Shown here: piece after piece, positions 6,756 to 12,932 of the stretch
Layout: every line of letters starts with the position of its first letter
Position numbering within the stretch: position 1 is the stretch's first letter
DNA from: Aquirhabdus sp.
Lineage (GTDB): Bacteria; Pseudomonadota; Gammaproteobacteria; Pseudomonadales; Moraxellaceae
Assembly: GCA_030150135.1 (NCBI GenBank)
Contig: JASLGO010000085.1
Span: 1-12,932, forward strand
Direction of reading: 5' to 3'
Length of the DNA stretch: 12,932 bases
Notes under the pieces: generated by a model
The model's database searches: none
What the model saw: the letters and a program-made list of their open reading frames with translations, nothing else
Told to the model about the DNA's origin: nothing
Program-made: the position numbers and the translations under genes

Positions 6756-8063
6756 ATGAAAATTTTTTCGACGAACACTATTAAAGTTCCTCGTGATATC
6801 AGTAGTGTCACGCGAATTGCTGATGGAGAAGTTGCGGCTAATCTTGCTGGAATGACGACTGCACAAGTTGATCATATTTGGCATGCCGCTGAGTCGTTGT
6901 ATCGCACGGGTAATTATCCGATGCTTTCGATCTGTTTACGTCGACAAGGTCAAATTGTTCTCAATCGGACGATTGGCCATGCGAGTGGCAATGGGCCTGA
7001 TGACTCTGCATCAACACCAAAACAGATTGCAACTCCAGATACGCCTGTATGTCTGTTTTCAGCCTCAAAGTCTATCACGGCAATGCTGGTGCACTTGTTG
7101 AGTGAGCGCGGAGAAATTGATTTATTAGATCCTGTGAGCCAATACATTCCCGAATATGGCGTGAATGGCAAACGTCGCGCGACGATTTTGCATTTGTTGG
7201 CGCATCGTGGCGGCGTGCCTTATATAGAAGGTGATGTCACACCAGAATTGTTATTTGATAAAGATGAAGTTGTGAAGCGCCTGTGCGCGGCCGCACCAGT
7301 GTCTCCTTCGGGTTATCGTATGGCGTACCACGCGGTGACTGCGGGTTATATTTTGGGTGAGATTGTTGAGCGAGTCTCTGGCCAGAATTTAAAAGATTTT
7401 TTACAGGATAATATTGCCAAGCCAATGGGCATGACCTGTTTTAATTACGGTCTTGCACCAGAACTACGAGATAAGGTTGCCATCAGTAGCGCAACAGGTG
7501 TGTATCCAGGCTTAGGTACAAATGCCTATTTGCAGCACGTACTGGGTGGGGATCTTGATCTTGCTGTGAATGTCACGAATGATCCACGCTTTATGGATAC
7601 AATTTGTCCAGCGGCAAATATTTATACGACAACCGAAGAGGCAGGGCGTTTCTTTGAAATGCTGTTGAATGGCGGTACGTACAATGGTGTGAAAATTTTT
7701 GATCCAAAAACCGTGCTGCGTTCAACGATTGAAAGTTCTCCGATGTCATTAGATACGATGCTGCTTGCACCGATGCGTTACAGCACGGGCTTTATGCTAG
7801 GCGCTAATCCTGTGGGATTATTTGGTCCAATGACTTCTCATGCTTTTGGTCATATTGGATTCTCTAATATTTTTTGCTGGGCTGATCCACAGCGAGATAT
7901 CAGCGTATCGATTCTGAATTCTGGTAAGTCAGTGCTTGGCACACATTTGCCTGCTTTAGCAAATTTGTTATATCAAATCTCCAAAAACTGTGACAAGTTA
8001 CCGACCAAAGATCGTCGTTCAGTATTTGGTTATGACTTAGCGCATATCCATGTAGCACATTGA
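6756..8063 (+). CDS. Serine hydrolase, beta-lactamase/family VIII esterase type
   Basis: The 435-residue product has the penicillin-binding/beta-lactamase-like fold signature. SxxK is SASK (Ser102, Lys105) in CLFSASKS. The tyrosine motif is YHAVTAG with Tyr191. HIG (366-368) stands where class C beta-lactamases have KTG. The YHA form instead of YxN, the HxG motif and GEIVERVSG (201-209) resemble the EstB/Lip carboxylesterases rather than true AmpC. An ester or small amide is thus a likelier substrate than a beta-lactam. No signal peptide is visible, which suggests the cytoplasm. AGGA lies 5 nt before the ATG. The phosphatase gene starts 31 bp downstream and is probably co-transcribed. Substrate unknown. 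Confidence 0.85.
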   Translation: MKIFSTNTIKVPRDISSVTRIADGEVAANLAGMTTAQVDHIWHAAESLYRTGNYPMLSICLRRQGQIVLNRTIGHASGNGPDDSASTPKQIATPDTPVCLFSASKSITAMLVHLLSERGEIDLLDPVSQYIPEYGVNGKRRATILHLLAHRGGVPYIEGDVTPELLFDKDEVVKRLCAAAPVSPSGYRMAYHAVTAGYILGEIVERVSGQNLKDFLQDNIAKPMGMTCFNYGLAPELRDKVAISSATGVYPGLGTNAYLQHVLGGDLDLAVNVTNDPRFMDTICPAANIYTTTEEAGRFFEMLLNGGTYNGVKIFDPKTVLRSTIESSPMSLDTMLLAPMRYSTGFMLGANPVGLFGPMTSHAFGHIGFSNIFCWADPQRDISVSILNSGKSVLGTHLPALANLLYQISKNCDKLPTKDRRSVFGYDLAHIHVAH

Positions 8064-8094
8064 TTTGAGACGGGTAGGAGTGAGGTTTTTTGTG

Positions 8095-8736
8095 ATGCTG
8101 ATGCGAATAGAAAGCCGAATCTTGCCTCTTGTTTCAGCATGTGTGCTGTCTATTTTTTTAGCGTGTTCTGCAAATGCATCAACCACAAAAGTAGAGTCTC
8201 CAGTTTGGGCAACTCCGTTAAATGTGAATCAGGGATTGCCTAATCTTAATCGTATTAATAGCGTGTTGTATCGTTCGGCACAGCCGACCAAAGATGGTTT
8301 TAAGTTTTTAAGTCATCAGCCTCGATTGTATCCATCAGATCGACCGATTAAAACTGTGGTTTCACTGCGTGCTTTTCATGAAGATCGTGCCATGGTGCCG
8401 AGTCAGTCTCCGCTGAAACTTGAGCAAATCCGTTTTAAAACTTGGCATCCTGAGCATGAAGATATTCTTAAATTTCTTCGGATTGCTACAACGCCAGAGT
8501 TGCAACCTATTCTGGTTCATTGTCAGCATGGTTCAGATCGCACTGGTACGATGATTGCGATTTATCGAATCGTTGTCCAAGGTTGGACGAAAGAACAAGC
8601 CAAAGACGAGATGGTACATGGTAATTTTGGATTCCACCCGATTTGGCAAAATTTACTCCATTTTATTGATGATCTAGATGTTGATGCATTAAAAGCAGAA
8701 CTTGCGAAAGACGGTGCTTGGAAACCCGCAGAATGA
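8095..8736 (+). CDS. Exported dual-specificity/tyrosine phosphatase-like protein
   Basis: The protein has 213 residues from the ATG at 8095. It contains the Cys-phosphatase P-loop HCQHGSDRTG, that is CX5R with nucleophile Cys143 and Arg149, so phosphatase activity on a phospho-ester is expected. A basic N-terminus and hydrophobic stretch (about 9-23) end in ACSANA, a signal peptidase I type site after Ala28, indicating export to the periplasm. FLAC could be read as a poor lipobox. The start is uncertain. In-frame TTG 8065, GTG 8080, GTG 8092 and ATG 8101 also exist, and the purine tract AGGAG/GAGG at 8076-8085 favours 8092 or 8095. LYRSAQP (near 58-64) is typical of this secreted phosphatase group. 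The substrate (protein, lipid or inositol phosphate) is unknown. Confidence 0.82.
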   Translation: MLMRIESRILPLVSACVLSIFLACSANASTTKVESPVWATPLNVNQGLPNLNRINSVLYRSAQPTKDGFKFLSHQPRLYPSDRPIKTVVSLRAFHEDRAMVPSQSPLKLEQIRFKTWHPEHEDILKFLRIATTPELQPILVHCQHGSDRTGTMIAIYRIVVQGWTKEQAKDEMVHGNFGFHPIWQNLLHFIDDLDVDALKAELAKDGAWKPAE

Positions 8737-8781
8737 CTTCCTAACTCCCAATTAAGCTGATCCAAAGAAGGAAAAAATAAC

Positions 8782-9453
8782 ATGATCACAGTACATCACC
8801 TGAATAATTCACGCTCACAACGCATTTTATGGCTACTCGAAGAACTCGAAATACCCTATGAAATCAAATATTATCAGCGCGATTCCAAGACAATGCTCGC
8901 ACCAGCATCATTGAAAGCGATTCATCCATTGGGTAAGTCGCCTGTCATTACTGATGACGGCGTGACGATTGCGGAAACCGGTGCAATTATTGAATATTTG
9001 GTTGATCGTTATGCTGACGGTCGTTTTGTTCCTGAGAGAAATAGTGCTGATTTCTTGAAATATCGTTATTTCATGCATTATGCAGAAGGTTCGCTGATGC
9101 CGTATCTGGTTATGAAGTTAGTATTCAATAAAATCGAAACTAGCCCGATGCCTTTTTTTGTTAAACCGATTGCCAAGAAAATTTCCCAAAAGACTAAACA
9201 AACATTTATTCAGCCTAATCTAGATACGCATTTGAAATTTTTGGAGTCTGAACTTCAAAAATCAGAGTGGTTTGCAGGTAATGAACTCACGGCTGCCGAT
9301 ATTCAAATGAGTTTTCCAATCGAAGCAGCAACTGCGCGTGGTGGTTTAACGGCAAGCCGTTATCCAAAATTAGCAGCGTTTCTTGACCGTATTCATGCTC
9401 GTCCTGCCTATCAACGCGCGTTGGCAAAAGGTGGTGAGTTTAAGCTCGGCTAA
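8782..9453 (+). CDS. Glutathione S-transferase family protein
   Basis: A cytosolic-type GST of 223 residues. The N-terminal thioredoxin fold (about 1-80) has Ser10 in NNSRSQRILWLLEEL as the likely catalytic or thiol-contacting residue. Pro54 in GKSPVI is the cis-proline, and Glu65-Thr66 in AETGAIIEYL bind the glutathione gamma-glutamyl group. The all-helical C-terminal domain carries the folding N-cap box LTAADIQ (169-175). An AAGGA RBS lies about 10 nt upstream. It starts 45 bp after the phosphatase gene with no terminator between them, and a hairpin terminator follows. It probably conjugates or reduces a small electrophile. The subclass resembles the Ure2/fungal-type group. Substrate not predictable. 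Confidence 0.9.
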   Translation: MITVHHLNNSRSQRILWLLEELEIPYEIKYYQRDSKTMLAPASLKAIHPLGKSPVITDDGVTIAETGAIIEYLVDRYADGRFVPERNSADFLKYRYFMHYAEGSLMPYLVMKLVFNKIETSPMPFFVKPIAKKISQKTKQTFIQPNLDTHLKFLESELQKSEWFAGNELTAADIQMSFPIEAATARGGLTASRYPKLAAFLDRIHARPAYQRALAKGGEFKLG

Positions 9454-9491
9454 GAAAAAATAAGCACGAGAGTTCTGTTCATTAAATATTG

Positions 9492-9524
9492 AAAAAAACT
9501 CAGGTCAAACCTTCGAGTTTTTTT
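9492..9524 (+). terminator. Intrinsic terminator after the GST gene
   Basis: A7CTC (9492-9501) pairs with GAGT7 (9515-9524), with a short inner AGG/CCT stem around TCAAA. Tracts of A on one arm and T on the other suggest bidirectional function. It ends the yffB-like to GST block. Confidence 0.8.
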
Positions 9525-9543
9525 CTGTTCGCCTATTACTCTG

Positions 9544-9552
9544 TGCTAAAAT
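9544..9552 (+). promoter_or_regulatory. Candidate extended -10 promoter for glyA
   Basis: TGCTAAAAT is an extended -10 (TG at 9544-9545, TAAAAT at 9547-9552) of a type common in Moraxellaceae promoters. The region 17 bp upstream matches the -35 only poorly. A second candidate is TTGTCG (9566-9571) and TATATC (9590-9595) with an 18-bp spacer. Either leaves a leader of about 60-100 nt. No riboswitch fold is evident to me in it. Confidence 0.4.
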
Positions 9553-9660
9553 CCCTCGCTTAATTTTGTCGCTTTTACATTCGCCTGCTTATATCGAGTC
9601 ACTATCGAAATATTTGGCGTTTACGCTGCTAACTTCCGCTTACTGCTTGAGGGTGTTTCC

Positions 9661-10917
9661 ATGTTTGCCAATATCTCTATCCATAGTTTTGATCCAGAAC
9701 TCGCCGCTGCCATTGATGCAGAAGATCAACGCCAAGAAGATCATATTGAGCTGATTGCTTCTGAGAACTACTGTTCTCCAGCAGTCATGGAAGCCCAAGG
9801 CTCACGCTTGACCAACAAATATGCAGAAGGCTATCCAAGCAAACGTTACTACGGTGGTTGTGAACATGTCGATGTGATCGAACAATTGGCAATTGATCGC
9901 GCAAAAGCTCTGTTTGGTGCAGATTACGCAAACGTCCAACCACACGCAGGTAGCCAAGCAAACGGCGCGGTATTCTTAGCGTTGCTCGAAGGTGGCGATA
10001 CTGTATTGGGAATGAGCTTGGCGCATGGCGGTCACTTGACTCACGGTGCAAAAGTCAACTTCTCAGGCAAAACCTATAATGCAATTCAATACGGTCTGAA
10101 CGTAGAAACTGGCGAGGTCGATTACGACGAAGTCGAACGTTTGGCACTTGAGCACAAACCAAAAATGATCATCGCAGGTTTCTCTGCATATAGCCGTGTG
10201 ATGGATTGGCAGCGTTTCCGTGATATCGCGGACAAAGTTGGCGCATATTTGATGGTTGATATGGCCCACGTTGCAGGTTTGGTTGCTGCTGGTGTATATC
10301 CAAGCCCAGTGAATATTGCGGACGTCACAACGACAACGACACACAAAACATTGCGTGGCCCACGTTCAGGTTTGATCTTGGCAAAAGCAAATGAGGCAAT
10401 TGAAAAGAAACTTCAATCAGCTGTATTCCCAGGCAACCAAGGTGGCCCGTTGATGCATGCGATTGCAGCGAAAGCAGTTTGCTTCAAAGAAGCGATGGAT
10501 CCAAGCTTTAAAACTTACCAACAACAAGTGGTGACCAACGCACGTGCAATGGCAGCTGTATTGATCGAACGCGGCTATGACATTGTATCTAATGGTACAG
10601 ATAACCATTTGTTCTTGTTGTCATTGATCAAACAAGATGTGACTGGTAAAGAAGCCGATGCATGGTTGGGTTCAGCAGGTATTACTGTTAATAAAAACGC
10701 AGTACCAAACGATCCACGTTCACCATTCGTCACTTCAGGTATTCGTATCGGTACTCCAGCAATCACCACACGCGGTTTCGGTGAAGCTGAAGCAAAAGAC
10801 TTGGCTGGTTGGATTGCTGACGTATTGGACAGCAAAGGCGACGAAGCAGTAATTGCCGCGGTTAAAGCTAAAGTTTCAGCAGTTTGCGCGAAATTTCCAG
10901 TGTATGCAAAAAGCTAA
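9661..10917 (+). CDS. glyA: Serine hydroxymethyltransferase
   Basis: GlyA is the PLP enzyme that interconverts serine and glycine while charging tetrahydrofolate to 5,10-methylene-THF, the main source of one-carbon units. The 418-residue product (E. coli 417) has the PLP-lysine motif TTTTHKTLRGPRSG with Lys229, the same number as in E. coli. LIASENYCSP (31-40), GGHLTHG (123-129), VDMAHVAGL (199-207) and FPGNQGGPL (256-264) are all intact. GAGGG lies 7 nt before the ATG. Codon choice is more biased than in neighbouring genes (mainly TTG for Leu, ATC for Ile, AAC for Asn), consistent with high expression. It is a single-gene unit between two terminators. Confidence 0.98.
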   Translation: MFANISIHSFDPELAAAIDAEDQRQEDHIELIASENYCSPAVMEAQGSRLTNKYAEGYPSKRYYGGCEHVDVIEQLAIDRAKALFGADYANVQPHAGSQANGAVFLALLEGGDTVLGMSLAHGGHLTHGAKVNFSGKTYNAIQYGLNVETGEVDYDEVERLALEHKPKMIIAGFSAYSRVMDWQRFRDIADKVGAYLMVDMAHVAGLVAAGVYPSPVNIADVTTTTTHKTLRGPRSGLILAKANEAIEKKLQSAVFPGNQGGPLMHAIAAKAVCFKEAMDPSFKTYQQQVVTNARAMAAVLIERGYDIVSNGTDNHLFLLSLIKQDVTGKEADAWLGSAGITVNKNAVPNDPRSPFVTSGIRIGTPAITTRGFGEAEAKDLAGWIADVLDSKGDEAVIAAVKAKVSAVCAKFPVYAKS

Positions 10918-10961
10918 TTATTGATTCAGTAGGCGATTCGCTTACTCGTTACTAATGCGCG

Positions 10962-11009
10962 ACAAAACGGCTTCCCTGTTTGTATATTCAGGGAGGCCGT
11001 TTTGTTTTA
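10962..11009 (+). terminator. Intrinsic terminator after glyA
   Basis: A long stem pairs 10962-10978 with 10989-11005 (17 bp, one G-U) around a 10-nt loop, followed by TTTT. This is the strongest hairpin in the window, fitting the expected high transcription of glyA. Confidence 0.9.
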
Positions 11010-11068
11010 TAAACTTAAAGCAGCATGTTGTTGGCTATTTATAAAAATCTTGATTTAGCGAGAATATT

Positions 11069-11074
11069 AAGGAG
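11069..11074 (+). promoter_or_regulatory. RBS deciding the GTG start of the VOC gene
   Basis: AAGGAG sits 7 nt before GTG at 11082. The in-frame ATG at 11025 has no such signal and would add 19 residues outside the fold, so translation most likely begins at the GTG. Confidence 0.8.
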
Positions 11075-11081
11075 AACAAAC

Positions 11082-11471
11082 GTGGCAAATCCATTTGTAC
11101 ATATCGAATTGAATACTAATAATTTACCTGCCGCCAAAGAGTTTTATACCAAGCTCTTTGACTGGAAATTAGATGAACACAAAATGCCAGCAGGGACGTA
11201 CACCACCATTAATGTCGGAGAGGGGACGGGTGGTGGAATGTTGGATCTTGCTGAGTGGGGTGCACCTAAAGAAGTTCCACCGCATTGGCTTGCTTATATT
11301 AGTGTGGATGATATTGTCGCGAGTACGGCGAGAGCCAAAGAGTTGGGTGGTACTGTGGTACAAGATGTGAAAAATATTGGAGATTTTGGTGCACTCAGTG
11401 TCATTATTGATCCGACTGGTGCAGCATTTGCGTTATGGCAAAATAGCAATGTTGCAGATCCGATTAGTTAA
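11082..11471 (+). CDS. VOC family (glyoxalase/bleomycin resistance fold) protein
   Basis: The protein has 129 residues from the GTG at 11082. It shows the paired beta-alpha-beta-beta-beta modules of the vicinal oxygen chelate fold. The first opens with FVHIELNT (His7) and LPAAKEFYTKLFDW, and the second with HWLAYISVDD (His68) and ends PTGAAFALWQ. His7 and His68 sit where metal ligands often lie, but the second-module glutamate typical of glyoxalase I is not obvious, so enzyme activity is uncertain. Such proteins include small-molecule lyases, dioxygenases and binding proteins. It is monocistronic, lying between the glyA terminator and its own. Substrate unknown. Confidence 0.85.
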   Translation: MANPFVHIELNTNNLPAAKEFYTKLFDWKLDEHKMPAGTYTTINVGEGTGGGMLDLAEWGAPKEVPPHWLAYISVDDIVASTARAKELGGTVVQDVKNIGDFGALSVIIDPTGAAFALWQNSNVADPIS

Positions 11472-11498
11472 ATGATTTTTGAATCAGCCTTCAAGATA

Positions 11499-11536
11499 AC
11501 AGCCGCATTTTTGAGTTAAAATGCGGCTGTATTTTT
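11499..11536 (+). terminator. Intrinsic terminator after the VOC gene
   Basis: A 13-bp perfect stem pairs 11499-11511 with 11518-11530 around the 6-nt loop TGAGTT, followed by ATTTTT. It ends only 25-30 bp before the rlmA start codon. Confidence 0.88.
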
Positions 11537-11560
11537 ACTGTCTTTATTGTTGATTTCATT

Positions 11561-12391
11561 ATGCCGCAACTGATTTGCCCACTATGCCAAGAGGCATTAT
11601 TAGAAAACTTCCCGCAAGAAGGCATTCAGCATTCAAATAAAGTTTGGCGATGTGTGAATAACCATAGCTTTGACGTGGCGCGAGAAGGCTATCTCAATCT
11701 GCATTTGGTTCAGCATAAAAAGAGTAAAGATCCGGGCGATAATCCAGATATGGTCAAAGCGCGTCGTGAGTTCTTGCATGCTGATTATTATCAGCCATTG
11801 CGGGATGCCATTATTGAATTACTAGAGCCGTTACATGAAACATCGTTACTCGATATTGGTTGTGGTGAAGGGTATTACACGAGTAGCTTTCGCCAAATTG
11901 TGGATGATGTTATTGGTTTAGATATTGCCAAACCAGCGATTCAACTGGCTGCAAAAAAGTTTAAAAATATTACATGGCTAGTTGGTAGTGGTGCGATGCT
12001 TCCGATAGCTACCGCATCAGTAGATATTGTGAGCAGTATGTTTAGTCCATTACCGATTGCAGAAATGGCGCGTGTGCTGAAGCCCCAAGGTTATGTTCTG
12101 GTTGCGACACCAGCACCGACTCATCTATGGGCGATGCGAGAAGGGTTATTTGGTGAAGTTCAAGCGCATGAGCCTGATAAGTTCTTGGCTGGATTTGATG
12201 GGTTGTTTACGCTGCATAGTCGCACAGAAGTGTCATTTCCATTGAGTTTATCGAATCAGGCATTGAAGGATTTGTTGTGTATGACTCCGTATGTGTGGAA
12301 GGCAAAGCCTGAGAAACGTGCTGCATTAGAATTGCTTGAATCATTTGAAACGGCCGCGGCGTTTACGGTATTTTTGTTTAGGAAGAAATAA
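11561..12391 (+). CDS. rlmA: 23S rRNA (guanine(745)-N1)-methyltransferase RlmA
   Basis: RlmA methylates N1 of G745 in helix 35 of 23S rRNA using SAM. The 276-residue product starts with a zinc-binding module (Cys6, Cys9, Cys31, His35; CPLC and CVNNHSFD). The family segment REGYLNLHLVQHKKSKDPGD (41-60) and the SAM motif LDIGCGEGYYT (97-107) follow. Motifs ATPAPTHLW and MTPYVWKAKPE near the C-terminus also match E. coli RlmA, which it resembles along its whole length. No Shine-Dalgarno is visible before the ATG. The nearest -10-like hexamer, TATTGT (11545-11550), would give an almost leaderless mRNA. In some bacteria the related TlrB confers macrolide resistance by methylating G748. The overall match here is to the G745 type. 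Confidence 0.93.
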   Translation: MPQLICPLCQEALLENFPQEGIQHSNKVWRCVNNHSFDVAREGYLNLHLVQHKKSKDPGDNPDMVKARREFLHADYYQPLRDAIIELLEPLHETSLLDIGCGEGYYTSSFRQIVDDVIGLDIAKPAIQLAAKKFKNITWLVGSGAMLPIATASVDIVSSMFSPLPIAEMARVLKPQGYVLVATPAPTHLWAMREGLFGEVQAHEPDKFLAGFDGLFTLHSRTEVSFPLSLSNQALKDLLCMTPYVWKAKPEKRAALELLESFETAAAFTVFLFRKK

Positions 12392-12411
12392 CAGACGACT
12401 ATTTCAAAAAA

Positions 12412-12771
12412 CTATTCCTCATCTTTTTTATGGCTCACTTTCCACACATACTGCAAGGTTTTCCAGCCTTCCATTGGCGTGCCATTGTAGTAAGTCATCG
12501 GTTTAAAATGACATTTTGCGAGACCCTCAATCGCAGCTTGATCTAAATCTGGATAGCCACTGGAAGTGAGGATTTTACTCTCCTTGACGTAACCCGTTGT
12601 TGAGATGAGTAAATCCATCGTAACCGTGCCTTCTTCCTTGGCCTTGAGTGCATCGGCAGGATATGTCGGCCCTAGGCATCGTGATGAATCGTGACGTTCA
12701 TATTTTGGCGAAGACATACACCCTTGTAGTGCAATGCTGACCAAGGCGAATACGGCAATATGGCGAATCAT
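12412..12771 (-). CDS. Small lipoprotein with TonB C-terminal domain
   Basis: The 119-residue product has a signal peptide (basic MIRH, hydrophobic 5-15) and a lipobox LQGC with Cys18. +2 is Met, so outer-membrane sorting is expected under E. coli rules. Residues about 35-113 form a TonB_C-like domain with YPADALKAKEEGTV (37-50), a Gly60 turn, a SGYPDLDQAA helix (71-80) and the terminal strand LQYVWKV. It lacks the transmembrane anchor and Pro-rich spacer of a true TonB, so it cannot couple to ExbBD in the usual way. Cys32 and Cys87 could form a disulfide. Its ATG overlaps the stop of the M23 peptidase gene (ATGA), and the AAGGA RBS is 12 nt away, so translational coupling is likely. It converges on rlmA with 20 bp between them. 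Confidence 0.85.
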   Translation of the reverse strand: MIRHIAVFALVSIALQGCMSSPKYERHDSSRCLGPTYPADALKAKEEGTVTMDLLISTTGYVKESKILTSSGYPDLDQAAIEGLAKCHFKPMTYYNGTPMEGWKTLQYVWKVSHKKDEE

Positions 12772-12932
12772 GGTTGAGCACTTTCCTTAGGAAGTACAAG
12801 CATCGGGTCAACTCGCGTATTGTTTAAACTCACACCAAAGTGTAAATGCGGTCCCGTCGCACGTCCTGTCATTCCGACCAAGCCGATTGGATCATCTTGG
12901 GCAACGGTTTGTCCGATTTTCACATCAATACG
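12768..12932 (-). CDS. M23 family metallopeptidase, C-terminal fragment
   Basis: The frame is open from the right window edge for 54 residues to TGA at 12770-12768. It contains IGLVGMTGRATGPHLHFGV, where HLHFG holds the two histidines of the lysostaphin/LytM (M23) zinc site, then a short tail ending ESAQP. M23 enzymes of this type cut peptidoglycan cross-bridges in the periplasm, or serve as LytM-type amidase activators. An intact HxH suggests an active enzyme, but the rest of the site lies outside the window. The stop overlaps the start of the TonB-domain lipoprotein gene, so the two form an operon. Confidence 0.88.
   Translation of the reverse strand, partial: RIDVKIGQTVAQDDPIGLVGMTGRATGPHLHFGVSLNNTRVDPMLVLPKESAQP

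Noticed and set aside
9566..9660. Glycine or folate-related riboswitch before glyA
   Set aside because: The leader is short, and I could not find the conserved paired elements of a glycine or THF riboswitch.
11025..11081. ATG at 11025 as start of the VOC protein
   Set aside because: There is no RBS, and the extra 19 residues precede the first beta strand of the fold. GTG at 11082 has an ideal AAGGAG.
1..12932. Mobile element, defence island, toxin-antitoxin pair or CRISPR array
   Set aside because: No transposase, integrase, terminal inverted repeats, regularly spaced repeats or toxin-like small gene pair was seen on either strand.

Overview
The window looks like chromosomal DNA of a gammaproteobacterium, most probably of the Moraxellaceae (Acinetobacter-like). 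The evidence is a moderately AT-rich composition, ClpS, GlyA, YffB and RlmA proteins that keep the length and residue numbering of their E. coli counterparts, and -10 elements of the TAAAAT type. There is no rRNA, tRNA, CRISPR array, insertion sequence, integrase or phage gene. This is mostly conserved housekeeping sequence with one accessory-looking cluster.

Left part. A minus-strand lipoprotein gene (1-892, cut by the window edge) is transcribed divergently from argC (1160-2287, arginine biosynthesis). A membrane-anchored coiled-coil protein follows argC (2379-3137). Next come clpS (3381-3707) and clpA (3901-6186), the adaptor and unfoldase of the ClpAP protease. clpS has a long leader, and the two genes are 193 bp apart. 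A strong terminator (6213-6248) closes this block.

Middle part. Between that terminator and the next (9492-9524) lie four co-directional genes: an ArsC/YffB-like thioredoxin-fold protein, a serine hydrolase of the beta-lactamase/family VIII esterase type, an exported Cys-based phosphatase (CX5R motif), and a glutathione S-transferase. The last three are closely spaced and may form one transcription unit. Their joint role is unknown.

Right part. Three single-gene units follow: glyA (serine hydroxymethyltransferase), a VOC/glyoxalase-fold protein, and rlmA (23S rRNA G745 methyltransferase). Clear hairpin terminators follow glyA and the VOC gene. rlmA converges on a minus-strand pair formed by the C-terminal end of an M23 metallopeptidase (window edge) and a small lipoprotein consisting almost only of a TonB C-terminal domain. 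The stop and start codons of this pair overlap.

I found no convincing evidence of a novel defence, mobile or biosynthetic system. The points most worth a second look are the hydrolase-phosphatase-GST cluster, the TonB-domain lipoprotein coupled to an M23 peptidase, the clpS leader, and the edge-truncated lipoprotein with its extended signal sequence.
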